In this document: piece by piece, positions 29,628-41,497 of the stretch
Layout of the letters: the number at the start of each line of letters is the position of its first letter
Numbering within the stretch: position 1 is the first letter of the stretch
Source of the DNA: Morella rubra
Lineage: Eukaryota > Streptophyta > Magnoliopsida > Fagales > Myricaceae
Direction: 5' to 3'
NCBI GenBank assembly: GCA_003952965.2
Contig: CM025852.1
Coordinates: 23,122,387-23,186,386, forward strand
Length of the DNA stretch: 64,000 bases
Program-made: the position numbers and the translations under genes
The notes under the pieces: model-generated
The model's database searches: none
Seen by the model: the letters and a program-made list of their open reading frames with translations, nothing else
Told to the model about the DNA's origin: nothing

Positions 29628-32600
29628 ATGCCACTGCTCTGTCACGCGTTGTTGATCATCAGTCAGTTCAAACATTATTGTTGGAATCTTGACCTTCAAT
29701 ATGTTAAGATAGGGTTCACCCAAGTTTTTGATCAATGCGTGTTTAATGTTCTACTAAATATCATCAGCTTCAACGCATGCACTGGCACGCCTAGTCCGTA
29801 CATTTGGTCAATCAATATTCTTGAAATCATTAAAAGATATATATTTTATGACTCGCAAACTTCGAGATATTTGAGTCGGCCAATTACTTTTTATGGAGGA
29901 TGAAGAAAATAGAAATATATATATAAACAGACCACACACCCCTATATAATTTATATGGCTGTTTGCTGAATTAATTGTATGTGGATTTTTCTCTATTACT
30001 GCGCATGTATATATATATAGATGTGGGTTTGAATTTTTTTTCCTTAATTCTTTATACTATTAATTTAAGGGTAAATTACATTTTTTTCCTTCAAATTATT
30101 ACCCGATTTTTAAATACTTTCACAAATTTTAAGCATTATAACTCACTCCCACAAATCACCATACTTCTCGTTGCAATTTTATCTTCTAACTTGTTGCAGC
30201 TGTTATGTTTAATAGTTTTTGTTCCACGTGAACGGCATATGACCTTCTAGCTCCTTATCTGAAAAAATAAATTTGAACAGTTTGATTCTAAGTAAATCAT
30301 TTTTTTAAATTCAAAACAATAAGTTAACTACATATTATTTTTTGAGTCTATGAATTGTTAGAAGCACAGTAAAAGGACTTAAACAAGGGTAAATTTATTT
30401 TTTCACATAAGGAGAAAGTCATGTGTATATTACTTGGGATAAAAACCATTCGACATAATCCCTCCAATCAGTTGGGGGATAAAAGGCTTGCCTCACATGA
30501 ACAAACCAGGCTTTGCTTTTAATTTTAACTTAAGACAAGCAACAGCTGTTATGGCTTCGATCAGTGTTGCTTGTCTATTGGTCTCAGCGGATATACTGCT
30601 ATTGCTTGTTCTTATTGAATCAGATTCATCATCTGTAATAGAATAGAAAATAAAAATAAAAAACCAGATAAAGCTAGATTTCTTTACTGGTACTTGAACT
30701 ATGGGACCGATTCTCGGTGGCATTTTCATTAGTCGAAATCAGTATATTTCTCAGTTAGACCAGGCCGCTGTCTGAACCGAGTGCACAAAGATCATCCAAT
30801 ATCTGCACAGCGGAAAATAAGCTATGAGTTGAGTGGCAGAAGATCTCGTAATTATTGGAAAGAAATCCAAAGAATGTCATGCATGTGACTCGTCTAATCA
30901 TAAATACGAAGACACATGATGGGGTTTTCTGGGACTTTCGATCAGGATTTTCAAATATCACAGAATCCGAAGAACAGATCTAGCAGAAATACCTAATATA
31001 TTCTAATTCAGATGGGATGACGATTGACGACCCACAAGAACGTGACGGCTACTGATGTTAAGAGTCGACTGTCGAGGTGCCATGTGCTTAGTACGCATTC
31101 AGGGCAAGCATTTCCATGCCACTGTCCTGGCACACGTCGTGCAGTTGGTCCAACATTATTCTAGGAATTGAATTTGTCCTCGGTTTATGCTTTACAGTTT
31201 GCTAATTTGATTTAAGTATTCTGCAGCTAGCTCATACCAGCACCTGCGTTCACTACTTTATTTCTCAAGATATATATTCTGGAATCTTTTAACTCTTTGC
31301 ATGACTACCGGCCAGTTCCAATAAGTTTAATCAGACACTTCGACGCGGAATCGGACGAGAGTTCTCTTAATTATTCCCGCTTCGGCCTTGATTATTTTTT
31401 CTATAATTATTAGAAAGTACAAAACAGAGCGTCAGAACCGGCCAAGTTCAAACTTCGTTTCTTTGCCTTACATATATATATATATATATATATATATAGT
31501 TGGTTGTTATCAGAAGTTGGCTGTACGCAGCTTGCATATTCTCTACGGCTGGTAGAAGATTGTGTAAGATGCAAAGCTTTAGCATACGACACCCAAAAAA
31601 AACAAACAAACAATGTGTTCTGCTATATGCAACAATTAATGAGCATAATTCTCTTCCCGCGATTCCCTTAAATTATTACTAAAATGCGTTTTTGTTTTCT
31701 TCCAACTTCCTCTCTCTGTTCCTGTTTTAACTGCTAGCACCGACGTAGCAGATATTCTCTGCCACTTCCCACAGATAGCGTACTAGAAAGAGTTAACTTT
31801 TTTTGTTTCATGCGTCAACAAAATCTCGAAAACACATGGGGCATGCATCTGAATTACAATTTAGATAGATAGACAGCATCATAAATCTCCGTACACAGAT
31901 TAACAGTTTAGAAATGTCAGTAACCCCTGAGAAACTGAGCAGTCTAAGAACTATTCAATATATATTACAAGGTTGCTGGCAGTCTAAACTTTAGTGGAAT
32001 AGAAAAAATGCAGGGAATCAATTACAAATTCAAACAAGCTGTAGAGTCCATCAATGAACACAGCCCCCATGGCCCATAGCTAGCTAGTCAAGTAGAGGGA
32101 GAGGGTCAAGCACCTTGCTCGAGTAAATTTCAAAAGTATTTAACGTAAACATGTAAACATGACTATCAAGGACTAAACTTTTCAGTCAAAAGGGTAAATT
32201 TTACGTGCATTTGACGCCACCGTTGTCCATTGCCTTGCTTTGGCACCATATTTTTGTCTCCTCATCATGTGGGCACGACGGGAATTGTCCATTTTGCTTG
32301 TTTTCTTGCAAACCCCGTGTCGTATACGAGGGTCCAGACTACGCTTGATTGACTCCCTTGATCACTTAAAGTATGGTTTATTATTCCCAAACTTTTGTTG
32401 TGTGAGAAAATTGTGCAAGAGATTGGCTAATTGATGTGGGGTCTTCAACCAGCATGCAGGCCACAGAAAAGGACGATTCTCCAACCCATATTTATCGTGC
32501 CTGATCGCTTGTTTGAGACTCTATATATGTCATTGCATGAGATGAGTATCAAACTTTCTCCTCCCCCTTTTCTGCAGTATCGTTAACATTCAAAATTATG

Positions 32601-34920
32601 CATGTTTCACTGTCCCGGCCCCTCAAATACGAATCAATCCATTGTACTTTATGTACTAATTTGAAGCTGTCCATCTCCCTACGACCCCAAAGGCTGCTTA
32701 ATTTAAAGCTTTGTTTTTAGGAAGCATGCGCAGTTGCGTAAATGAAGAAGTAGGAGGAAAGAGATTGATGGATGTCGAATTGGATTTTTGCGCAGAAAAA
32801 TATTGAAAGAAGACACAATAATTCGTACCAACTTGTACGCTAATGTTAATGTCACTTTCCCCACCTTGTTACGCCTCTTACCCTTTCTGCACTCCTATTA
32901 ATTGATTCATTGCTTCTAAGAGAGATCGATTATGGAAGGGGTTTTGAGTTGTCTTCCTGTGTCTTTTCTCAAGAAAGCTGCTTCAATGCAATGGGCCTCC
33001 CGATATATAATTCAGCAAACGGGACCAGATTATTAAAGAACCTAGCTAGCATGACATCGTTGACAAGTTTTCAGGAGGCTGACTGAATAAAATTTTCCGA
33101 GAAGCTCAATAATGGCCGTACTGATCTTCTTGCTGCTCTCACTGTACTCGTTCGCATCCAAAGTTGTTTATAGTATGAGTAAGCACTAAACACACAGCTA
33201 GAGCTTACCTAATCTAAGTAGGTGGGCTAGCTGATGACTGAGGCCGCATTACTCATGCTGCACATTGTTTTAGGTGGGGGAAATCACCCGTGACTCGAGC
33301 ATGTTTGAATACGACAATTTTTGCAGTTTCTTTTCGTCAGTGGTTCGAGCAAATTAGCAGGCGCGTTATGCGCATACTTTACCGTAATTGGTCCCTTGTT
33401 TACCTTTTGGATATGATTTTTGTTTGTTGTGTTTGAAGTTGCGGTAAAAACAAAAATGAATAGCCTCGATTAGTTCCCTCAATTAGCGAGTAAAATGGTC
33501 TTTTAAGCTTTACATTGATGTTCGAATCATCTGACTTAAGCTAGTGAGATATGAGACGATTTGATACCTAATTCATCAATGCTCTATCACTTTATTAAGA
33601 AATTCATGATCTAAAAGCAAGATGCCCCGTATTTATTGATGGATCAAGATTTTTTTTACAATTTTTTTTATCCAAATTGTATTATTAAACTTGAAGACAG
33701 ATATACATTGTAGATGTATCTCATTATAAACTTATATTACTCTAAATTTTATATAAATAACGTTAAATAGTTTGTAGATTATCTATTGTGTCTATTCTTT
33801 TAAAATCATCTAATATAATTGAAACAGAAAATTAAGTAAGATTCTGTGATATCTAAAAAAAAAAATGTAGAGATTTCCGTTAGAAAGGAATAACAATAAA
33901 CAAAGTAATACTATAAATTTTTGGACCACCATTAACTAAATCCCCTCACACCGCTGAAGATTGTGTGTCAGATTCGAAATCGCATAAGTAAAAATGAAAT
34001 AACAATTTGCAATTTTCCTCAAATAGGAAGAGAATAACATATTATGTTCGTACAAATGACAAATAAAAAATACAATTAAATAAATATGACAGGTTCGTAC
34101 AAATGACAAATAAAAAATAAAAATTACAATTAAATAAATATGACAGTTTGTTCTTAGATGCTTTTGAGCTGCCACCACCGTGGCGTCAAACAGCATATCC
34201 CATCATTATGCCCCCACCCGTTCCCCTTCCCCTTCCCCCTCTAACCCCAAGAAAGAAGACATCAATATTATCATTCTTCCCACATGACGAAACTACCCTT
34301 CCCACAGAACCAAAATGGCCCATCTGTCCCACCTCGTTGCGCCCATGAATGTTGCCACCGAATATGACAAGAAATTACAGTGATGGACCGGTCGAAAGTA
34401 CACTCTCTCATCTTCTCCCCGACACAACCGCAGATCGGTTACACCGGACGTTACAAGTTACAACCACCACGGGACAGGGCCCAATTCGAATCCGACCAAT
34501 ACCGTGATTTCCACTAACTTCTTCCCCAGTTATAAAATCCACAAATCGCCCCCCAATTGCTGCCGAGGAAGCATCAGACAACGTAGGACTGAAACCGAAT
34601 CCGTTGTGTTTGGATGCCGAGAAAGTTGTAAGCACAAAATGCAAGCAGATCAAAAAAGGAACCCAGAAGCTCGGAATCCTACTTATTCTGTTTTAACTTA
34701 GCTTGAAATCCGAACGAGTTAAAAGCAGAGCTCTCTCTCTCGCTCTCTCTCTCTTCCTCTCTTAATTGGCAACATCTTTTGAGATCTTTATCTCCCCCAT
34801 CTTTAACAATGAAAAAGAGCAAGTATTCCATTCCATTTCTGTTTCAGTAACATTACAATAGTAGCACTGCTACAGATATTTTCATCTCTTTACAACCAAG
34901 CAACAAGTAACAAAAACCTA
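27153..34920. other. long stretch without a convincing gene
   Basis: It holds a CT run near 27369-27386, TA runs at 29584-29625 and 31472-31498, poly-A at about 28357-28372 and AT-rich MITE-like debris (28228-28345). The more GC-rich frames at 28410-28649 and 34408-34653 do not resemble anything I know and lack a clear gene structure. The right end may include downstream sequence of the SAUR gene. Confidence 0.5.
29584..29625. repeat. (TA)n microsatellite
   Basis: Uninterrupted TA dinucleotides for about 42 bp. Similar runs lie at 31472-31498 and 41454-41482. Confidence 0.95.
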
Positions 34921-35117
34921 GTGTTCTGCATCTCTTTCTTTCTTTCCGAAGAAGAAGAAGACGACGGCGAAGATCGCAAAGTATATTTACAAAAAATAAA
35001 GAAAAAACGATCCCCCCCCTAAGTCACCATATCGAGCCTGTCTCTTCTTCTCTCCTAAGCTCACTGACAGTCTCCGAAAAAAGTTGAAAAAATAGTGAAG
35101 AAGCAAAACCGAGATCC

Positions 35118-35537
35118 TCAGAAGAATTCGTCGGAGAACAATGAATTGAGGAGGTCGTGGAGGTCACGCGACTGGTCGCTGCCAAGACGGAGGGCCTCGA
35201 GGATGCGCTCGAAGATGAGCACGTGACAGGGGATGCGGAGGACGCCTTTCTGCTCGTATCCGTACTCCTGAGCCGACTTGTTGAGCAGCTTGACGAAGAT
35301 CGGGTGGTTGAGGAGCTCTGCCGACACCACAAACCGCTCCATCTCGTCGCCCACGTAGACGGGGACGTGTCCCTGGGGAACCACGGGGGACTGAGAAGAC
35401 GAGCGGCGCAGCTTGGCTCGGAAGGACCCCCCACGGCGCGGTAGGCGGGCTCGGCGCACCTGGTCCGAGTCGGAGCGGAGGATGGAGTACTGGGAGGAGT
35501 CGGCGACGCGGGAAAGCCGGCGGATCAGATGTTTCAT
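35118..35537 (-). CDS. SAUR family protein (SAUR71/72-like)
   Basis: Single-exon gene of 139 aa, as usual for SAURs; ATG at 35537, TGA at 35120-35118. The N-terminus MKHLIRRLSRVADSSQYSIL is typical of the SAUR71/72/77/78 clade. The SAUR core follows: PVVPQGHVPVYVGDEMERFV (51-70), LLNHPIFVKLLNKSAQEYGY (75-94), and GVLRIPCHVLIFERILEAL (98-116), with a short acidic tail ending SDEFF. SAURs bind and inhibit PP2C.D phosphatases, so plasma-membrane H+-ATPase stays active and cells expand; clade members differ in auxin, ABA and cytokinin response. A TATA-like box lies ~135 bp upstream. The kinase gene 18 kb to the right may reflect old synteny with Arabidopsis SAUR71 and its kinase neighbours. The reading frame is intact. 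Confidence 0.93.
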   Translation of the reverse strand: MKHLIRRLSRVADSSQYSILRSDSDQVRRARLPRRGGSFRAKLRRSSSQSPVVPQGHVPVYVGDEMERFVVSAELLNHPIFVKLLNKSAQEYGYEQKGVLRIPCHVLIFERILEALRLGSDQSRDLHDLLNSLFSDEFF

Positions 35538-35668
35538 AATTTTGAAGAGAAAGAGGAAATCTAAACAGGTCTCAGAGAAGAGGAGAACGAAAGTGGGGAG
35601 TTATTCACACAGAGAGAGAGAGGATTTTGAGTTTGAGAGAGCGTGGTGGGTGTGAGAGGAGTTAAGGG

Positions 35669-35680
35669 GAATATATAAAG
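35669..35680 (-). promoter_or_regulatory. TATA box of the SAUR gene
   Basis: CTTTATATATTC read on the minus strand, about 135 bp before the ATG at 35537, with a purine/pyrimidine-rich leader (GA/CT repeats at 35612-35625) between. No canonical TGTCTC auxin element was recognised close by. Confidence 0.55.
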
Positions 35681-35842
35681 GGTAAGAAAGGGAATAGAAA
35701 AGGAGGGTGTAAGACATAGAAAGGTCATGATGAGGGAATTGTTGGGAGGTACAGGTAGGCGTACTTGGCAGGTACAATTAGTGGCGTGTCATTTATTAAA
35801 CAATTAACCTTTTTTTTTTTTACTTTTGCATTTTTTATTATA

Positions 35843-36411
35843 GAAAAATTGGCATTTTAATCCTTGAGTTTTAGGCGTTTTTGTAATTTAGTCCTTCACT
35901 TTTAACTTTCAAAAATTTAGTCCTTGAGGATTCCTTTTTTTACAAAAACACCCTTCCGTCACTCTTCCGTCCAACTAATTAACAGTGCTCTCTACCACGT
36001 CAGCAACGATGAGATGTGGCATCACTTTAGCGCCAAATCAGCGGGATAGCAGACCAGACTAGCATACCCGACCAGCAGACCATACAGCAAACCAGCATAC
36101 CCGACCAGCACCAGCAGACCATATAACCTGACCAGCAGACCATACAAGCAGACCAGCATACCCGACCAGTAGACTAGCAGACCATAACAGATTAGTGAAA
36201 CGGTGAGTTTTGATTATTTCGAATGACATGGCTGCTGACATGTTAAGAAGATGACGTGGTAGAGAGCATCGTTAATTATTTGGACAGAGGAGAGACGGAC
36301 TGGTGTTTTTGTAAAAAAAGGAATACTCAAAGACTAAATTTTTGAAAATTGAAAGTGACGGACTAAATTGCAAAAGCACCCTAAACTTAGGGACTAAAAT
36401 GTCAATTTCCC
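35843..36411. mobile_element. Mutator-type MITE carrying an internal minisatellite
   Basis: The 569-bp element is flanked by the 9-bp direct repeat TTTATTATA (35834-35842 and 36412-36420). The inverted ends are about 150-190 bp long (left gaaaaattggcatttta; right, reversed, gggaaattgacatttta; both continue into 'gtaatttagtcc' type sequence). The centre, about 36045-36185, is a degenerate tandem array built on gaccagca / agcagaccatac motifs. It lies about 300 bp upstream of the SAUR start. It has no transposase. Confidence 0.88.
36045..36185. repeat. degenerate GACCAGCA-type minisatellite
   Basis: Repeated agcagacca, gcataccc and gaccagca blocks occur in irregular order over about 140 bp. The array forms the loop of the surrounding inverted-repeat element, so it has been mobilised with it or has expanded inside it. 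Confidence 0.8.
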
Positions 36412-36992
36412 TTTATTATAATATTTTTACTTTTTTTTCTTTTTTTTTTTCTTTCTACAGAGAGGGAAAGATATATATAAAGTTTTTGGATATGATATGC
36501 GGAGGCTTTCGAGGGCAGGTGAGACTGCATGTTTGGCGCTGTTTCATTTTATCCTACTTCAGATCAGTTGCTGCTTTTTTCCCATTTAAATCGCATCAGG
36601 GACGAAACTTTTTTATTGCGTTAATTGATGATCTCAATTACAAAAATAAAATAAAATAATTCAAATTTAATTGATTTGTAAATAGCACTATCTTCTTTTT
36701 CTTTTCTTTTTTTGGCTAATTCCTGTACCTTTAAGAAATAAAAAAAAATGAAAACATAATGAATTTGCTTAATTTTGCTCTGAGTTCGTAGACATAAACC
36801 CTACCTAATTGCTCTGTAACATAAAATTGATGGCTTTTTGTGAAGTTCGTAGGTAATTTCTATGGAAAGCATCAATAACTCCAAAAAAAAAAAATGTATT
36901 TGAAGGTAACAGAATCTACCTATATGGAAAAATAAAAATAAAAAATGAGAGGTTGTTGCATGTAACTGAGGTTTATAGTGACATTGAATTTT

Positions 36993-37370
36993 GGGGAAAA
37001 TACACTTTTCACCCACAAACTACCATATATTTTACACTTTGCACCCTAAACTACCAATTTTGACACATTGCACCCTTTAACTACCAATTTTTAACACTTT
37101 GCACCCTTTATTAAATTTTCAAACTAAAATGACGATAATGCCCTTAGATATTGTTGTCAATTCATTAATTTCTCAAGGGTATTACTGTCAAATAGAGGGT
37201 GCAAAGTGTTTAATATTAGTAGTTGGAGGGTGTAATGTGTCAAAATAGGTAGTTTAGGGTGCAAAATGTATAATATTGGTAGTTTGAGGGTGCAATGTCT
37301 TAAAGATGGTAGTTTGGGGTGCAATGTGTCACTACTCCGGTAGTTTGTGGGTGAAAAGTGTATTTTCCCC
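36993..37370. mobile_element. Mutator-type MITE, second family copy
   Basis: The 378-bp element begins ggggaaaatacacttttcac and ends with the inverse (gtgaaaagtgtattttcccc), flanked by the 9-bp direct repeat TTGAATTTT (36984-36992 and 37371-37379). The interior is made of 'ttgcaccctaaactaccaat' type blocks on the left and their inverse on the right. It is the better-preserved relative of 6169-6567. Confidence 0.9.
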
Positions 37371-37379
37371 TTGAATTTT

Positions 37380-40300
37380 CTAGTGCGACAATGTTGGACC
37401 AGATTGGTACGAACTTGATAAGATTATTCAAAAGTTGTTTATGTAGGCTTTTTATAATTAGATTGGTTGGTTCTGTTGGTAAGAAATTTTATATTTTACC
37501 TTTTGATGATATCGGAAAGAAAATAAAATAAATCATTGTAATTTTATGAGTATTGTATTAAAATGCATCATAGTGAGAGAATGATACAATGGTCAAAGTC
37601 AAATCCACATTTTAATTTATATTAAATGGTTAATCTAATCCTTGAAAACCTAATAGATCATGTTATGACCTTCAACAAAGAATAAAATAATTAACGTCAT
37701 AAATTAGTGTACAAACACTATTGCCGTGTCTATTTATTGACTCAAAATGCACCTAACTACAGATTAAACAATATACTGATATAATAATTTGGGTAATGAA
37801 ATATACAATTTTTTAAGTTAAATTCAAGCTGTTCCTTAATTCTGCCCGAACAAAAAAAAAATTACAAGAAACTTTTAAAGCATTCATCGTAACCTAATAG
37901 CATTAGATATGGATCAGAGACGAAGTTAGGATTATATACTAAATACTAATTAAGTTTTTTTGTTTGATCCCAGTGTAAATTCTCTGAGCCATGGGGAAAC
38001 TTGTTTTTCTTTTTTTTTTTTAGAGGAAAAAAATTAAACAATACAAAAGGGGAAGAAGTAAAAAAAAAAATTGGAGGAAAGAAAGGGACAAATACTAGGA
38101 AAGAGCAAAGGTGGGATAACGTGCCAGCGGAATTACCGGTCCGGAAGAGTCTCGTTTCCGTATTCCGTTGCAGTACAGTTCCGTGACTCTTTATTGCCCC
38201 TTTAGCGCCTTTGTCCTTTGCTCCTCTTTACATGTGTCACTTTTGTGCTTTGCTTTGTCTACTTCCACACTATTTTCGGCCATGATGCTCACGCTCCATT
38301 CATTGGCATCCTTGAGTATACTTTAGTTACGCATGTAACTCACGCTCACCGAAGCGAGGGTGGACATGGAATTTGCTTTTCCCGGACATGGATAAAAAGG
38401 ACGATATTCATGTTCCTCTGCACATGTCGGGGGATTATGCGAGCTACTTTTCGGAATTCAAAAAGCCCTTTCACACTCCATATTCTGCCTCAAAGGTTCT
38501 GGTTTTTCTGTTTCGATTTGGTTAGTACTCGTGTTACTTCACGGTACAGACTACTCATTTATCCCGGTACGGGCGATGTTTGGTGACTAAAAATTTTAAG
38601 AATTTTGACTTTTTATAGAAAGAAAATTTGTGAGTTAAATTTTAAGGGCTTAGTAAACAATTGATGAAAAAGTAAAAGTTTATAAAATATTTGATTGTAA
38701 AATAATTTTTATGAAGTTTGTTGCAAACTAAGTAGAAATAAGATTTGATATAATTTTTTAATAAAAAAGTAACTAAATTTGTAAAAAGGTACATTAAGAA
38801 GATTTGATGTAATTTTTTTTAATGAAAGAGTAATAGAGTTTGTTAAGAAATAAGGAAAGTGAATATTTAATAAACTGTTTCACTTATCTGAAATTTTATT
38901 ATTTAAATCATAAGTTTGGTATTCGTTTTTATATCGGGGTTAGACTTTTTTTAATAAATATGTAGGAGTCTTTAATATTTCAAATGAAGCTATAGGCAAC
39001 CGCCTTAATTACGTAGGGCATATGGCGAGCACTACATAGGTGGATTAATTTCAAAATTCCTACTCCTAGTCAGAAGTAATAGAGTAGTTGTACGTACAGT
39101 GTTCCCAAGTGAAGTTGTTTGGTAATTTCAGTACTCGTGACTTTAGTCCTACCCTAACTAATCTGAACGTTTACTTAATTGATTTAGATGTTCACCATAA
39201 CTTACGCAATAGTATGCCAAAAGGTTATTGAAAATATACATATAAATATTATAAGGGACACAAAAAATAATGCAAGTGATATTGTCCTTGATAGTACCAA
39301 AACTCCCGACACATAAATTAGAGTCGAGAGTCGAAGTCAATACCGGGGCACCCAAAATAAACACACACACACACACATATACATACATATATATATATAT
39401 AAAATATACACGTCTCAAATGATGGTTCCCATGTATTTCCAAATTATATTTGCAATAACTAACCAACTGCCTGCACAACCACCCAACTAAATATATTAAA
39501 ATTAAATTAAAAAAACGCAATTTCCCGGAAAATGTGGAAATTTGAAATATTTTTCTGCGGGCAAGCGGAAGCATGCATTGACGTTGTATTTGCAGAATCT
39601 TTTGGTTTATGCTTTTTTCCGTAGGATAAATTTTCTAGTGTGAACGCTCCTGGACAGAAGTACTGAAACAAATTATACATATATATCCAGATCACAGCTC
39701 ACACTTCCTTCGTTTCCACACCGCGCGCGTAGGACTAGCTGTGTTTGTCTGATGAAATAAGAACAGGAAACAGATATAAGTCATTAGTCAACTTCGTTAG
39801 ATGCGATTACTTGGATTTTTATTATTTTTATTATTTTTATTATTTTATGAACATTGTTCGTCTGGCGACCAGGAGATTGCAAGTGACATTAGCTTATTTT
39901 TCAAGTTCCTAGTGCGAACGCTCCTGGGGCAGAAATACTCAAAGTCTCAATCAAGAATATATACCGATCCAGATCGTAGCTGACCATTTCCTTTGTTCCA
40001 CGCCGCGTAGGCCTTGCTAGCTGTGTTTCTTTGATAACATAACTTATGACTAGGCTGTCATATTGAGGAAACAAATTGAAGGCACCAGTCCAATACTTGA
40101 GCCGTCAGATGCGATTACTTTGAAACTCCTGATCTTTTATACGAACATTAATTAGTTTAGTCAAAAGGAAAACGCTATGCAATGCGTTTCATGTGCCGAT
40201 CGCTCTTCTCTAAGTCGATCTTCGCTAATTATTTCATTAATATTTTTTGCTCCTTCCACACATTTGCTCGATCATATTCAAATAAAATTATCATTTACCT

Positions 40301-41449
40301 CTGGAGTTCTAAAGAATAGTGAGAGAAAGTGCTTAAAGCACATGCAGAGAGAGAGTTTTAAGGTGATTCAAGATAAGACTGTTAGAGAATAATATCATTA
40401 ATCAATTGTGATATGATATTATCACACTATGATGATATATTCGTGAATTTTAATGTCAGATATTGTCGAGATTAAGAGATTCAAATTTATATATAATAAT
40501 ATATTTTTTCCTACCATATTTTTTTCTCTATAAATAAAGATATTTAAATTGTACTATTTATAGAATCATAATATAAAATATAAGCATAGAAAACTTTAAC
40601 AATTATGTTCTAGACAGAACACTTTAAAATTTCATCTCACTTATCGTTTATCTCTTTTCTCTCCATATTTATCGATTAAATTCCGGACAAAGGGTGTGGA
40701 CAATGTAATTGTTCTAATTTGTTTGTGGGCAATAAAAAAAAACACCTCGAGTGATATATTATCTTAATATATACCGAGTAGCTCAACTTGCAGCACGCCT
40801 TTGCATATTTATATAAGTTCAATGGTTTGGCTACGTGCATGGAACCAAATATAATAAGAAGGGCTAAGTTTATATCTATTTCTATAATTACTTCCAGAAA
40901 AGTCTAATGGCTGCCAGACCTTCAGTTAATTAGCTTTGTTGTGGATAGAAAGGGATCGCCGCAGGAATTATTTTCGTGCAAGCGAGATTCGAGAACGAGT
41001 TGAGTTAAGAGGAAATTGCAACCCCCCGCCCCCCATACCACAAGTAAATTAAAGAAGTAGCCGACTCGCTACAATGGAAGTCGTCACCCACTGCCCACTT
41101 GTGAGTCAGAGTCGAAGGAGAGCGAAAGGAGCGGAGCCCACCACTGTTGGGCGAGGGTGGACCAATATGAACACACAAACAGAAAAAGTAGTGGTCCTTG
41201 CCGTACATTTCGTCAGTCGTACAGGGCGACTAGAGCACCACCGGCCCCCAAGACTAGTCACCCATCTTTACTGTTGGCTCTTACGATAAAGAAAGCGAAA
41301 GAAACGTCCTGACATGGAAATCCACCATGTGGGGGCCGGCGGGTGTAAGCTAAAAGCGGGCACGTGCAACCACATGCAACTATGCCTCCACATGCCTGCG
41401 TCAGTTTTCTTCTCTCTCTCTCTTTTTTTTTCCCTAACTTTTTTAAAAT

Positions 41450-41497
<48 letters not shown>

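Noticed and set aside
34408..34653. Minus-strand frame in GC-richer DNA downstream of the SAUR gene
   Set aside because: No recognisable domain and no ATG context; it may simply be SAUR downstream sequence.
35024..35444. Other long frames overlapping the SAUR gene
   Set aside because: They are shifted or antisense readings of GC-rich SAUR codons; the SAUR frame has clear family motifs.
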